From Argopecten irradians (lineage: Eukaryota; Mollusca; Bivalvia; Pectinida; Pectinidae), in the NCBI RefSeq assembly GCF_041381155.1, contig NC_091135.1, positions 6,315,620 through 6,379,619 of the forward strand: a stretch of 64,000 nt of DNA, read 5' to 3'. The first letter of the stretch is position 1. Each line of letters starts with the position of its first letter. Under the pieces are notes generated by a model, which had not been told where the DNA came from, did no database searches, and worked only from the letters and a program-made list of their open reading frames with translations. The position numbers and the translations under genes were made by a program. Positions 12,141 through 25,300 of the stretch are shown piece by piece.

Positions 12141-12536
12141 CCTCTGTCTGGAGGGATATGTTTCGCCATATTGATGCAAGATAGTGTTACTGTACCTGCA
12201 ACGGAAAGTCACTGAATGTTGATTTTGATCTCCAATAAACGTCGATAAGATAGCAATCGGTGACTCTGGCGCAACATTCATATTGATTAACGTATTAATC
12301 CATATTTCACCATTGTCCATGGAAACACATCCGCATTCTTTACAGCAGTCTTAATATAGAAACGTGTCCACATAAAGTAGTTCTCCAGATATTACAGAAT
12401 GTCTATATGCAACGCAAAATAATTCATGTCTCTTCATGTAACAATACCCATCGCGAACACTTGGCATCACTACATCCAGAATGGCATTTTCTTTCATACC
12501 TACGGGTGTATTACTGGCTGGTCTAAGGCAATACAC
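12141..12536 (-). pseudogene. coding-like fragment of an unknown Cys-containing protein
   Basis: On the minus strand one frame stays open from about 12536 to 12150 except for a single stop at 12351-12353. It reads as ordinary mixed protein rather than low complexity, with a Cys cluster DCCKECGC just after the stop and, later, a block with FRCRYSNT near 12190. The fragment is bounded on the left by SINE tail sequence (11995-12140) and on the right by a hairpin element (from about 12537), so it looks like a stranded piece of a gene or retrocopy. No family was recognised. The stop could instead mark the end of a real short gene, which I consider less likely. Confidence 0.4.
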
Positions 12537-12968
12537 TCATGCCGCCTGAGGCTGTATTGCATAGCTACCCATGCAATAAAGCCTCGTGACGTCACGGCGT
12601 CAACAAAATTTCTATTTCCTCGGTTAAAATTTTAACATTTATTTCACAAACTTGACTGGTTTTACTTTAAAAGATGCAAACAACGGAATTTTTCTTGAAA
12701 ATATCACTTAATTTTTCATGTATGAAAAAATGACTTTCAGCCGTGGATTTCTTCGAATTTATTTCAAAATGGCGGGATATTATGATTGTAAAATTGCAAT
12801 AAAACGTCGAAGTATGAAAGAAAAATACTCTTTCATAAGTGGATATGAAGGATAGGGATATTCTACCATCGGGATCACAAAATGTTGCAAAATCCTCGGC
12901 AAGCCTCGGGTTTTACTACATTTTGCGACCCTCGGGTAGAATATCCCTATCCTTCATATCCACATATG
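12537..12968. mobile_element. hairpin-ended repeat element (H2)
   Basis: A unique part with GTGACGTCACGGCGTCAAC is followed by a long hairpin at 12836-12966. The arm TGGATATGAAGGATAGGGAT (about 12840-12859) is inverted at about 12944-12963, around the centre CCTCGGCAAGCCTCGGG. No coding frame is evident. It has the same layout as the elements at 21620-22012 and 17462-17822 but a different sequence. Confidence 0.75.
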
Positions 12969-13316
12969 AATGAGTCTTATATTATATGTCCAGTAGCTGA
13001 CACCAAAATAGTAACAAGTATCTTGGAACAAATGTTTGGTGCACGGTGGCCTGTATGTTGACATAGGTTGTTGTTCATTTTAAAAATAAAAATACACACT
13101 TACAAAATCATTGAATAAATAGTCGCTACCACGCTTAAACAAAACAACAAATAGCAAAAGAATGGTCAAATTTACTATAAAACGCCATATGTAGTTGTAT
13201 TCATACCATACACATAACTAATGTATGTATTTGATTCAGAAAGAAGATCGTTCTCCTTTCAAAATATTCTTCTTTGCACGCTGACAGGCCAATGTATGGC
13301 GAAAGTATTTGTCCTG

Positions 13317-13660
13317 TCAAAATATTCAAGAATCAACTTGGATATAATTGTTAAGGGGATGCAACACAAGTATCTGATAGTATTCTTACGAAGCGGTTTA
13401 TGATCAGAGTTCATTCAGATCTTTGTGTTATATGTCTCCATAACATAAAACATATATTCAAAAGAATTCTTATAATGCAATCAGCTATAAATAATTTCCT
13501 CAAATTTCAAAATTGATTTTTTTTGTTGCTATGAGATCATTACGCCGCTGTTCAGTCAATCGAAAGCGACGTTATATATCGCAACGTCATTTTGTCCTTT
13601 AGGGGCTGATAACGTAAATTTTCAAGTCAATGATTGATAGACTGAAAATTCTTATCAGAG
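13317..13660. mobile_element. hairpin-ended repeat element (H1), old copy
   Basis: GAAGCGGTTTATGATCAGAG, TTTGTGTTATATGTCTCCAT and later ATCATTACGCCGCTG match the copies at 17462-17822 and 23529-23876 with more divergence. The first arm of the hairpin is badly worn. Confidence 0.6.
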
Positions 13661-13920
13661 AATAATATTTATTATAGTAAACATACACATGTGATATTTC
13701 TTATTGAATACGTTTACACTGTAAACCCTAACGGATCCCAATTGAAATGTATTGTATACTGTAAAACATTTTAAAGAATCCGTATTGTTATCAAAATTAT
13801 TTTGTTTAACGAGACGATATTATCCCTAATATTATGCTTGATACCGAGAAGGTTCAACAAATCTATGTCACATAAAAAGAGTGATTTTACAAATATCAAA
13901 ACTAAATTATGATGCGATAT

Positions 13921-16309
13921 TCACATATCTTTGTCATCAGTAATTGTATGATTCGCATATCCATTACTATTTTTCACGTTTTCACTTACTATATTCCCAT
14001 TTTCACATTTTGTCCCATTGTCACCAATACTGTCAGTTTCACATATATTTGTATCACTATGAACATGTCCATTCTCATTCACATGTCCGTTTTCACTTAT
14101 CACAGATAACCGTATATGATTACAGTCGTCGGACTGTTCTCCTTGTTGACACAAACTTGTGGTGGAGCTGTTCCGTCTGATAGAGGTCCTGTTTGGCTGG
14201 CCACCATTTTGAATATCTGTAGACACATTAGAAAGACGTCTCAGGTTCGACTGGTACGTCAGACTTCTTCTGGAATCGCCAATGAAAGCAGAGTCACGTC
14301 TTACCCTGTAACTGGCTTTGATTAATGATGAAACCTGCAAAACAAATATATCAACAGAAACGATAAGCATTTTTGTGAACGTTAACATTCAATGAAAAAA
14401 ACAAACGGATTTGGCATTAGGAAAAGTCTATTTTAGCCATCTCAAAAATACAAATATAGCTTTTTATATAAATATATACAGCAAAAAAAACTATGATTCG
14501 TTGAATTTTAATTAAGAACATATTGTCAATTACTTAAGACTCTAATAGGAGAATATGGTGGTTATACAATGTATTTTAAATGCCAATGCGTGTCAAAATA
14601 TTTACATTTACATTGGCATTGATGAAATAGAAAATTGTTAAATATACAATAATTATTTATAAACTTTTAGACGCCCAAGTCATTCCAGAAAGAGGAAGTC
14701 TTTGCCTACATACATGTATATTTGCAGTAAACAAGACGAGTCACTCGACCACTCAAACCCACGTGTTCTGATCAAGGCTCCAGGAGCCACAGATAGAAGT
14801 ATCACGGACAGCAAAGATGTTAACAACGATTTCGTGATCTTTAATGTGACACTCATCATGGAATCGGTCTACTTACCTCTCCGTTAAAATAGCAGTATAT
14901 AAGTGATATGATTATCCCCTGAAAACAAATCGAACAATTATATTATTCTTTTATTACATTTGTTTGATAAACAATACAAAACATCGATCTCATTAGGTAC
15001 GCTTTTCGCCGATATCAGATAAAGGAGAAAAGTTTCCTGTATTGTATTCAGTAAATAGTGTTGAGATTTACCTCAGATAGAGAAAAATCTTAGATACGAT
15101 AAGACAGATAGACTTCTCGTGAAATTAGCAACGCTTTAATTGAACTTTTCCTCCAGATATTTATTAAAAGTTTAAGAATGGAAAAAAATATTGGGTTTTA
15201 CCTTTAGATTTGTTCCATTGTTAATTTATACGAAATGCAAAAAATTACCTATAAGAAATGTTTACCTGTGAATTGTATACAATTGTGGATGCCATCTGAA
15301 AGAAGTCGAATGCCTTCTGATCGGGTGGTACCAGATAGATGATAAAGAAAATGTGAACTCCAAATAATGGCACCAGTATAAACGTCGCTTTGATCGCCTG
15401 TCTGTATAATGGTACCAACAAATAAATAAACATAGGTAAATATTACCAACAATTAGGGAAATATAGGTCAATAGTACCAACAATAGGGAAAATATAGGTC
15501 AATAGTACCAATAATTAGGGAAATATAGGTCAATAGTACCAACAATAGGGAAAATATAGGTCAATAGTACCAATAATTAGGTAAATATAGGTCAAAAATA
15601 CCAAAAAATAGGCAGGTAAATATAGGTCAATAATACCAACAATGAGGTAAATATAGGTCAAAGGTAGCAAAAAAGGTAAATATAGGTCAATAGTACCAAT
15701 AATTAGGTAAATATAGGTCAATAGTACCAACAATAATGTAAATATGGGTCAATGGTACCAATAATTAGGTAAATATAGGTAAATAATACCAACAAATAGG
15801 TAAATATAGGTCAATAGTAATAGCTTCATAGTTCCAACAAATTGGTAAATGTTAAAACTACAGTCGATACTAGAGCGGTAATTGCTGTCATTGCATGACT
15901 GTTAAAGGCGACTAAATATGAAATATTATCCTTTCTCTGATGAGAGGACCCTATGGTGACTGTGTTTTGTATACCCCGCCAAACTAATTGCATTAGCTCA
16001 GGTTTAACGCGACTTGAATAGCTGCTTACCGGTTGTCGGTATAATGCTACCAAGTTGGCATGTGCAATTTAATGTACTTGCCAGTATGTTCAGAAGAATA
16101 ATTTAAACAAGCCTGCGTGTTAATGCAGTACATTTGTAGTAAAGATGGTACTTTTCAGTATATAGAAAACAACAGTTGTTTCCATTTAGTCGTTTCATTT
16201 CGACAGCCTCAAACCGTTTCAAGCACCGTGCCATTTTAAGCTCTAAAACAGTTGTTTAAATTGCTTCATTAAGTCTTTTAAACCAGTGTACAGGTTGATT
16301 TTACAAATG

Positions 16310-16344
<35 letters not shown>

Positions 16345-19300
16345 ATATGCAAACAGTTTCGGTTTTTATTACAGACACCTTCAAGTCTAATTTTCGCGAC
16401 GGCATAATTTGTCTTTGATACACCGTTGATTCATGGTAAAATTTGAAAACACATATCTTGAAAATATATCTAGAACGAAGTTTTATTTGGTTTTATTGGT
16501 TTTACGTCCTATTAACAGCCAATGTCATGTAAGGACGTGTAAGATTTGTTGGTGGAGGAAAGCCGAAGTAACCAGAGAAAAACCACCGGCCAGCGATCAG
16601 TACCTGGCAACTGCCACACATGGGTTTCGAAATCGCAACCCTGAGGTGGAGGGCTTGTGGTAATATGTCAAGACATCTTAACCACTCGGCCACCGCGGCA
16701 GCTATTTTATTCCCATTATAAGGATTCTTTATATCGCTACCGATTTCAATTTGTTTAAATGTTCAGGGAAAATTCTGCGAAACATATGAATTACCTGTAA
16801 CTTCTTGGCTCCCGTGGATGAGATGATACCTGTCTGATAACTATCCGTATTATATTTAACATCAGGAAAAGATTTATCTGAAACGAAATTAGGAGTTTAT
16901 TGAATATATTGTTTGCTGTACTCGAAGTTATTTTGTCTAGTATACATGCGAGTCAGTGTTATTCCCTTACATCTTACATCGAATTGTATTGAAAAGAGTG
17001 ATCTATACCACGAAATGTATGACAGTCTCAAATTCAACTCATAGACAATAAAACACATAAATTATGATAAACTTGCTTCTTCTACTTATTAATCAGCAAG
17101 ACGTAAATCGGACGGCTAGTCGATTAGCCAAGTATCGGTATAACATGACCGGATCAAGAGATAGCAAAATGTGCTTTCGGTAGTAAATTTTAGTAAGGTT
17201 ACACTGTAAAGTACGGAAACGTTACTGCTATCGCAAGGAGACATATAGAAACTAACTGTGATCACCTTATATTAATAAATTATCATGTGTTCTTGCTTCC
17301 AACGAGTATTTTCATTAGGTTAAAATATAACTTTTTTTATTGTCAAAGTAAAATTACTTCAAGAAATTGGATTGGATTGTGGTGGTAGAGCTATAAAACT
17401 GAAATCACATTGTAATGCATCACAAACCGCGGCTTATCTACTGTATATGGCGATTTGTATCGTTATAATTCAATTTTACTTGTTACGAGCATTCTCATTG
17501 GCTTAAAATTTTACTTTATCAGCCCATATAGGAAAAAATGGCGTCGCCGTTTGTAACGTTGCTTCTGATTGGCTGAGATGACGGCGTAATGATTTCATAG
17601 ACAAAAGAGTACCAAAATGAATTTTGAATATTGAAGAGATTATCTTTAGTAAATTGAATTATAAGGATTAATTTGAATAGATTTTTTATGTTATGGAGGT
17701 ATAAGACAAAATCTGAGTGTACCATCGTCATAAACCGCTTCGCAGTTTATTTAGAGTACACTCAGATTTTTGTGTTATATCTCCATAATATAAAAAAATC
17801 TATTCAAGTTAATCCTTAAAATAAATCGGTGACTGTATGTGATGTGTATGCTTAATAATAAATTTAACTATATACTGTATCATTGCAATGTATTCTAGTA
17901 TATGATACAAATATCCACACATGTAAAAAAGATCATACGAAATATTTTACTTACCACTATACATATCAACATGGGAGCTGTAATTATCCATTCAATACCA
18001 CCAGTGGCTCCCTCTGGTGGCTGGATCCAGCATGACCTTTTAAACAAAAAAATATGGTTAATGCTTCCATTTATCTAAGTAATATGTAAATTGAAATTAA
18101 AAACGTAAATACCAGAGGTTTTGAAAATGAAACCCCTATGATAGAAATGGATGTTACATGCTGTTGTCTCTTTTCATTCAATACAAGTATAAACATCTTC
18201 ATTCCATTGTTGTAGTCATGCATTTTTCCATTTAAAAAATATTTGCAAAGCTACATAACACTTTACATCTTAACATCTCTGCACGAAAGTAGGTCCTCAA
18301 AAAGAGTCGTACATATGTAGAACAACGAACTTACTGATCATCAGCCAATGTCTTTCTCAATATCCCGTAAAGTATGGCGAAAAAAGCAGGGCATCCTGCA
18401 ATTTACAACAAGCAATACATTTAGTATACAGCGAAACATGTTTATAACGAGCACGTTTATGACGAAGTCGTAGTTATAACGTAGGTAGGTATTTTTATTC
18501 CCTAACAAGGTCCCTATATTATATTTGCATTATGTGTATAACAAATAATGCTTATAACAAAGTTATTTTATTCTTCTTCTGAGGTTCGTTATAACCAACT
18601 TTGTTTGAAAACATACTGATTTATTTTTCGTTAAGAGAGTACTTTATTTTATTCGTATGCGTTGTATTTGCGTTGTTAGAAAGTGAAGATGAGACATTAA
18701 TTATATTAGACATGAAAACAATGGGGTTATTAATATACAGTGTTTAAATAAATATTTCTAGCAATGAATTTGTCCATATACACTTTTAATAAGATATCTA
18801 AATGAATATCTTATGGAATTCACAAGACTACTGTAACATAGATAACACATAATTTTTTCAAAGTAAATTATTCTGTCAAAGTAAAAATTGCTGAGTAAAC
18901 TTGCGACCCGAATTTAGGTCATATTCTTGCTACGAAATTTGCTAAAATTCTTTTTATTATGCATAATATCCAAGATATTCAACTTACTATTAAGTCAAAA
19001 CTAATAACTAAAAAGTCCCTCCGGGCTTCCGTAATTTTGTGTAGTTCAAATAAAACTATTTTGTATTTATCTTGTACTATGTATTATGTTTATTTTCACA
19101 TGCTTACCCCATCCTACAAAGTAGTATCCGATTATGTGTTTAGGAGGCTCAAATGCCTTCATAAGTAAAGTGTGGAGAAAGAATCCTTCACATAACATCC
19201 AGAAAAATGGTGTTATCCGAGCAAATCGACGAAGGATATTTAACAATTTACAGCTATCCTGTAATGAGAATGTGTAAAATCACCAATTGGAGGATAAATT

Positions 19301-22300
19301 ATCATTTGATATTAACAAGCCGGAGTTTGGATTCCTTGTGCAGTCATTTATCTATAGCATCCGACAACTTGCGTAAATATTTTCATTACAGTATGAAATA
19401 AGCATGCCGGTGAACCCGTGTCCAATTCAAACATTGGTCATATTAAATAAAAGAAATATATAATTACCCATGTTGTTTTAAACATACACTGTATTTATAC
19501 TGTCGATACAGTGGTCAGTGTCAAACTCGACTTTACTGCGATATATCAACGCTACTAGACAAGATCCACATAACATTTGACACAGAGTGAACGGTTTTAA
19601 TTGAATAAAGCCTAAATGGCAAAAAATATGGATTGTTGAAAACTAAATATTCAATTTTTGGGTAAAAATGGCGAAATTTGTGAGTGACTAAAATAACCAG
19701 TGTACGACATTTTTTATCATCAATCTAGTTATTCCATGACGCTCCCGCTGTTCTTCTTAATTTTTGCATTTTTTTCCCAGAAATGCCTAAAGTTGTTTGT
19801 GTCAAATATCGAACACACCCGGTATAACAGAGAACATATGATTTGCACACTCAAAATGCTTACTCCGATAAATACTACAGTTTGGCATTACTTTTAGCAT
19901 ATTTTCTCTGTTTTCAAAAATGCCTAAATTTTATTTCGTCAATTTTTTTCACGTCAAATAATATGGATAAGCAATATATTAAATAGACAACAAATTATTT
20001 GCATTCTCACAATATTTAGTCCAATAAATACTAGAAGAATCCTAACATTATACATGTTTGGTATAACTGACAGATCAGTGTGCGACACACCTACCTGGTC
20101 AGTATGGACAAGAGAGTGTGTTCCATCGTTAACCAGGCGGTTGTATTTGACGAGAACATCCCAGAACATCCATATAATCCCATATAAAAGAAGTGAAGTA
20201 AACAGGTGGATGTGTATTCGAATCCTCAGTTGTCGGCGAAGCTGTCTGTAATGTAAAAAAACAAGCATATAACCCTTGCATATTTTTTTAATTTGTGATA
20301 TCTTCTTTTCCATCGCTAATAATAGTAAATTGGTATTGTAAGAATAACTACATTAACTTTACTCGGTATCAACTTCGTTGTGTAAGTGGCGACATGATAC
20401 AGTAAAACTGCAATTAATGACATTTCCAAAAAAGAACTATGCATTCATACTTGATTAATGTTGCCCTTTCTCAATATCCAGTATTCGATCAGCTAGGGTT
20501 ACACCCCCTTTGCTATTTTCCGTCTGACGCAATCGCGACATCTCGGAGTAATTTCCGTGAATCTTCGGAAATATATATTTCCGAAGATTACCGGAAATTT
20601 CTCCGAGGGGATCCGATTGCGTCTGACGGAGTAACGTAAAGGTAAGTAACTCTATTATATCAAAAGGAATATCCCGTGTAAAGGCAATAGCTTTAGTATA
20701 CTGGCCATTATCTTGGCAATATACCGAGGGGAATAGCTCTATCTGTTAGAGCTGCATTCCTTTGCTATACTCCGTCTGACGGAGAAATATGAAGGGAAGT
20801 AACTCTGATATATCAGAAGGATATCCAGTGTAAAGGCAACAACCTGAGTATACTGGTCAATATCTTGGCAATATACCGCGGGGTCAGCACTATAACGTCA
20901 GAACAGGATCATACAACAATACAAGATATTAATGAAATCTTAAACATTATTAGCAAACCAACTAATACATTCAAGTATACCACGTCTCAATTATCTTTAT
21001 TTGTTGGCCACGGTAATCTGCATTTTAGTAATTCAAGGTTGGTTATAAAATTGAATGTTTTTGATAACGTTCATGAAAAGACCGATTCCCATTGGCCCTT
21101 CACAACATCCCCCCTCCCCCCAAAAATAAATAAATAAATAAATAAATAAAGAAGCAATTCAGACTATCAAATAAATTAATTAAAAATTGAAAATAAAGTT
21201 TGTATAAACATACCTGTAAAATAGAAAGACAAGTATCGCTGGTATAAGGAGCAGTATCCCAAAAGCGTTCAGCGATATTCCCACAATTATTGAATTTTTG
21301 TATGTCTGAAATATAAAAAAATACATAATGGTAACAAAAACAAGATGTTGCAGGAAAATACATTATAGTATTACAAAAAGTAGTTTAGAGGTTAAATAAA
21401 TGTTTAGACATTTAAAATAAAATAATATCGAGTAAAATGCACAATACTTGTCCATACATGAGTCATCCTAGTACTCGCTAATGATTCTAAATGCCATCAG
21501 TATATGATAAGTGGAGGCGACTAAATTCTAAATGCAATGTAGATATTTGGATACTACATACCAAATGTTTTCATCGTTATCCAATTAACTTAAAACTTAA
21601 AAAATTAATTGGTGATAATTAATTTTCTCTTTGTCACTGGCTTTCTGATTGGTCTATTCATTTTTTTTTCATTCCACGATGAAAAAAATATCCGAGAATG
21701 GCGCGGAAATCCCGACGTTATTATGACGTCACAATAGAAACATTGACGTTGCGTATTGATTCGGAAAAAATAATCCCTTGGAAGAAATCAATGGAATCGT
21801 ACATTTGTACGTGTAAATGTATTTCATTTCATAAAGTAGCCTGGGAAATTAATTATAAGTATTGAAGTCACTATTTTTTTAATTTCATCGGGGTATGAAA
21901 GAAATTTTGTTTGCAAACTTTTGTGAGAATCGCTACGCGGATTCACACAGTTTGCAAACAAAATTTCTATCATACCCCGATGAAATTAAAAAATAGTGAC
22001 TTCAATGCTTAAATAAAAAGAGAAGTCAAGGTACACCATTGGGAGAATACAAACTATTTTTGGTTCCATTCAATTTAACAGATAAGCATTATCCAATGGC
22101 ATCGGACCTCCCGATAGTCGATGGTCTCCATGAGGTATATATACCATGGAGAAAAATACGCATATTAAAGCTGGTAATGCTACATTTTCATACATACACA
22201 CGAAAATGTCTATTTATAGTTTTCATCATAAAGTTTTCAACAAGGTTCTAGCATCAAAAAATATTAAAAACTGTTCTGTATATTTTGAACTGTTTATTAC

Positions 22301-25300
22301 GTAATTTTATCTTTTCAAAAAGCTACATTTACTTTGCTAATCTTTAAAGATGTTTTATTTCATCAAGGGCCATAACTGTATCTGAGTTTGTACAGAAGCA
22401 TGTTGGCATATGTAGGTAATTACTCACGATGTAGAATGGATAGATATACATATGTGCTGTGAATTGCATTGCTCACATTCCAATGCACGCCCAAGAAACA
22501 TCTCAACATATGTTGTATATATACACACACTTCCGGGCGCATTCGCTACTGACTCACGTTAACTAAATACAGATCCATCGATTACATAGCTATATACCAC
22601 AATGACGTACATATAATCATAAGTCACAATCAATCAATTATTCCTGTTTTCTTTTCCTATAAGTTTCCCCCTATTTCTATTACATGTACTTGAAACGTTC
22701 ATTCCGACGTGCTATTAATATTATGTACAGTTTAAAGATGCTCCCCCGCCGACAGAGCATTAATGATATTCATTATTTGAACAGAACAATAATTGGTTAT
22801 TATCGTGTATATATATGTCTAATTAACACAAAAAATAATATGAAATTATTCATTTTGCCTTTGGTGCATGCGCAATTAGTACTTCATTCCATATAGGATA
22901 AAGTGCAACGGAAATTTTTCGGGATGCAATTAATTATTTTTCATTTCTTTAACTTGAAGTAAAATTAGAAGCTCAAACTTTTCAATGTTGGTAATGGTGT
23001 AAAGTAAGTATTTTTTGTAACTGAAGAAAAATACTAAATTGTCTGCTCCTAATTTTGATAGTGAAAAAATACCATTTGTCAGCGGTGGAGCATCTTTAAT
23101 CGCCTTTACCTCAAACTTGTGTAGCTTCATATCACACATTTATTTCTAAGCACTTTATTTTTCATGTCAAAATTATTCATTTCATCTTCAGGTATGCTTA
23201 TTTTGGCGCGATCAAATTTTAGAGCAACGGAAATTCGCATATTCACGATATAATGGTTATAAAAAGATATTCAAATTAGTGCAACCGTTCTAACGTATAA
23301 ACCGCTAAAACAAGATTACCACTAAAATATATGTACGATTACATGTACCCACTTAACGCGAAGTTTTACCATAGTAACCACAACTTCGAGGTTCTGTGGC
23401 TTCTGCATTAAAGTGACCAGCGCAGAGGGTCACATTACAAAATCGAGAGAGTAATTAAGTTAACAACCTTAATGTTCCTTTTTATGAATAGTATCTGATA
23501 TCATCGGTCCAGTAGGTATGCATTTTCTAAGGATTAACTTGAATAGATTTCTTATGTTATGGAGATATAACACAAAAATCTGAGTGTACTCTAAATAAAC
23601 CGCGAAGCGGCTTATGATGAGAGTACACTCAAGATTTTTGTGTTATATCTCCATAACATAAAAAATATATTCAAATTAATCCTTATAATTCAATTTACTA
23701 AAGATAATCTCTTCAATATTAAAAATTCATTTTGGGACTTTTTTGTCTATGAAATCACTACGCCGACATATCAGCCAATCAGAAGCAACGTTACAAACGA
23801 CGACGCCATTTTGGGCTGATAAAGTAAATTTTGAAGCCAATGGAAATATTCGTAACAAGCAAAATTGAATTATACTTGTATATTGTTAAGATGTTAATGC
23901 AAAGTGAATTAGGCATAGCCAGGGCCAATTGAACCCTCTCCTGGTCATTTCATGAATAACAGTACAAAACATAAAATCCACAACTAGAAAAAATATGCTG
24001 TATGGTATAGCATTGATCATTATGAAGAAACACTTAAGATGAATCTCACAAGTTGAATATAAATCATGAAACTATTGTCGAATGAATTGTTCGTAATTTA
24101 TTTTTTATTCACAATATCTTGAATATGAATAAATCTAAAATGAACTCAATATCAAGTTGACATATCGAGTATTATAACAGTAGAGGTAAGTTTCAATAGA
24201 ATCAGGAATGTTGATATCTAATGCAGCAATGAAATTATATTGCCGATTTATTTGGTTACTGTAGAGAGGGCAATAAAGGAAATTATGATAGGAATTTGCA
24301 ATTGGAAAACCACACAGACATACAGGTATGAATATCACATAATTTAAATCAGAATTAAGTTCAATCTCAAGAAATAGAAACCATCGTTAAACAGGAATAA
24401 TTCTAATTATATATTAAAATGTTTTGTATCTCTAACACTCAAAAACAGTGTAAACTCTAAATGAACTGGCGTTAAATTGAATTATTTATATGTCACATTA
24501 ATTTATAGCCATGTGCTGTTGTAACACACGTTTGTAACATTTAAAGGCAAATTACATCGAATGATTTATATCTGCTTAGTTGAGCGCTCGCCTCTGGCCG
24601 GAAGGCTTCGGGTTCTGTCCCCTGGCCGCGACACAGCATTGTATAGAAATGTGTTAGTTTCTGTCACTGCTTAGCGTTCAGCATAAAAGGAGTGGGACGA
24701 CTGGTTTGCCCGTTGTAATTATAATATGACCCGGTGGTGTGTGTTATTAAGTGTCTCTCGCGGTATACTTCAGCGAGATAACATTATAAAATGAGCAGGA
24801 GTTCCGCTATTAATGTACCAGAATATACCGCAGCCTCTCAAACCAATTTAACGAAAGATGGAGTCCTTAAATGACCATGGTTAATCACCAAACTAAACTG
24901 ATTTTTCTCTTTTGTCCTTTTAATTACCACCACTTATGTGTTCCGCAAACTAGTTTGTAATGTTGAACGTTTTTATAACGATGAACACCTTTTATTACCT
25001 AGGAAGACTGGTTTGATATGTTGAACGTTTTTATAACGATGAACACCTTTTTATTACCTTTAGAAGACTGCTTTGATATGCTGAATGTTTTTATAACATG
25101 ACAACCTTCGATTACTTTTAGAAGACTGGTTTGATATGCTGAACGTTTTTATGACGATCCCAAACTATCATTACCTAAGAAGACTGGTTTGATATGCTGA
25201 ACTTTTTTTATAACGATGGTAACCTTTGATAACGTTTAGATGACTGGTTTGATATGCTGAACGTTTTTATGACGATCCCAAACTATCATTACCTAAGAAG

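Noticed and set aside
13944-14180. Plus-strand frames over the receptor tail
   Set aside because: The minus strand holds the real last exon with acceptor and correct phase; the plus frames are His/Tyr-rich antisense artefacts.
15530-15733. Repetitive minus-strand frame with LTYIYLI-type repeats
   Set aside because: A translation of the minisatellite before exon 10; intronic and not coding.
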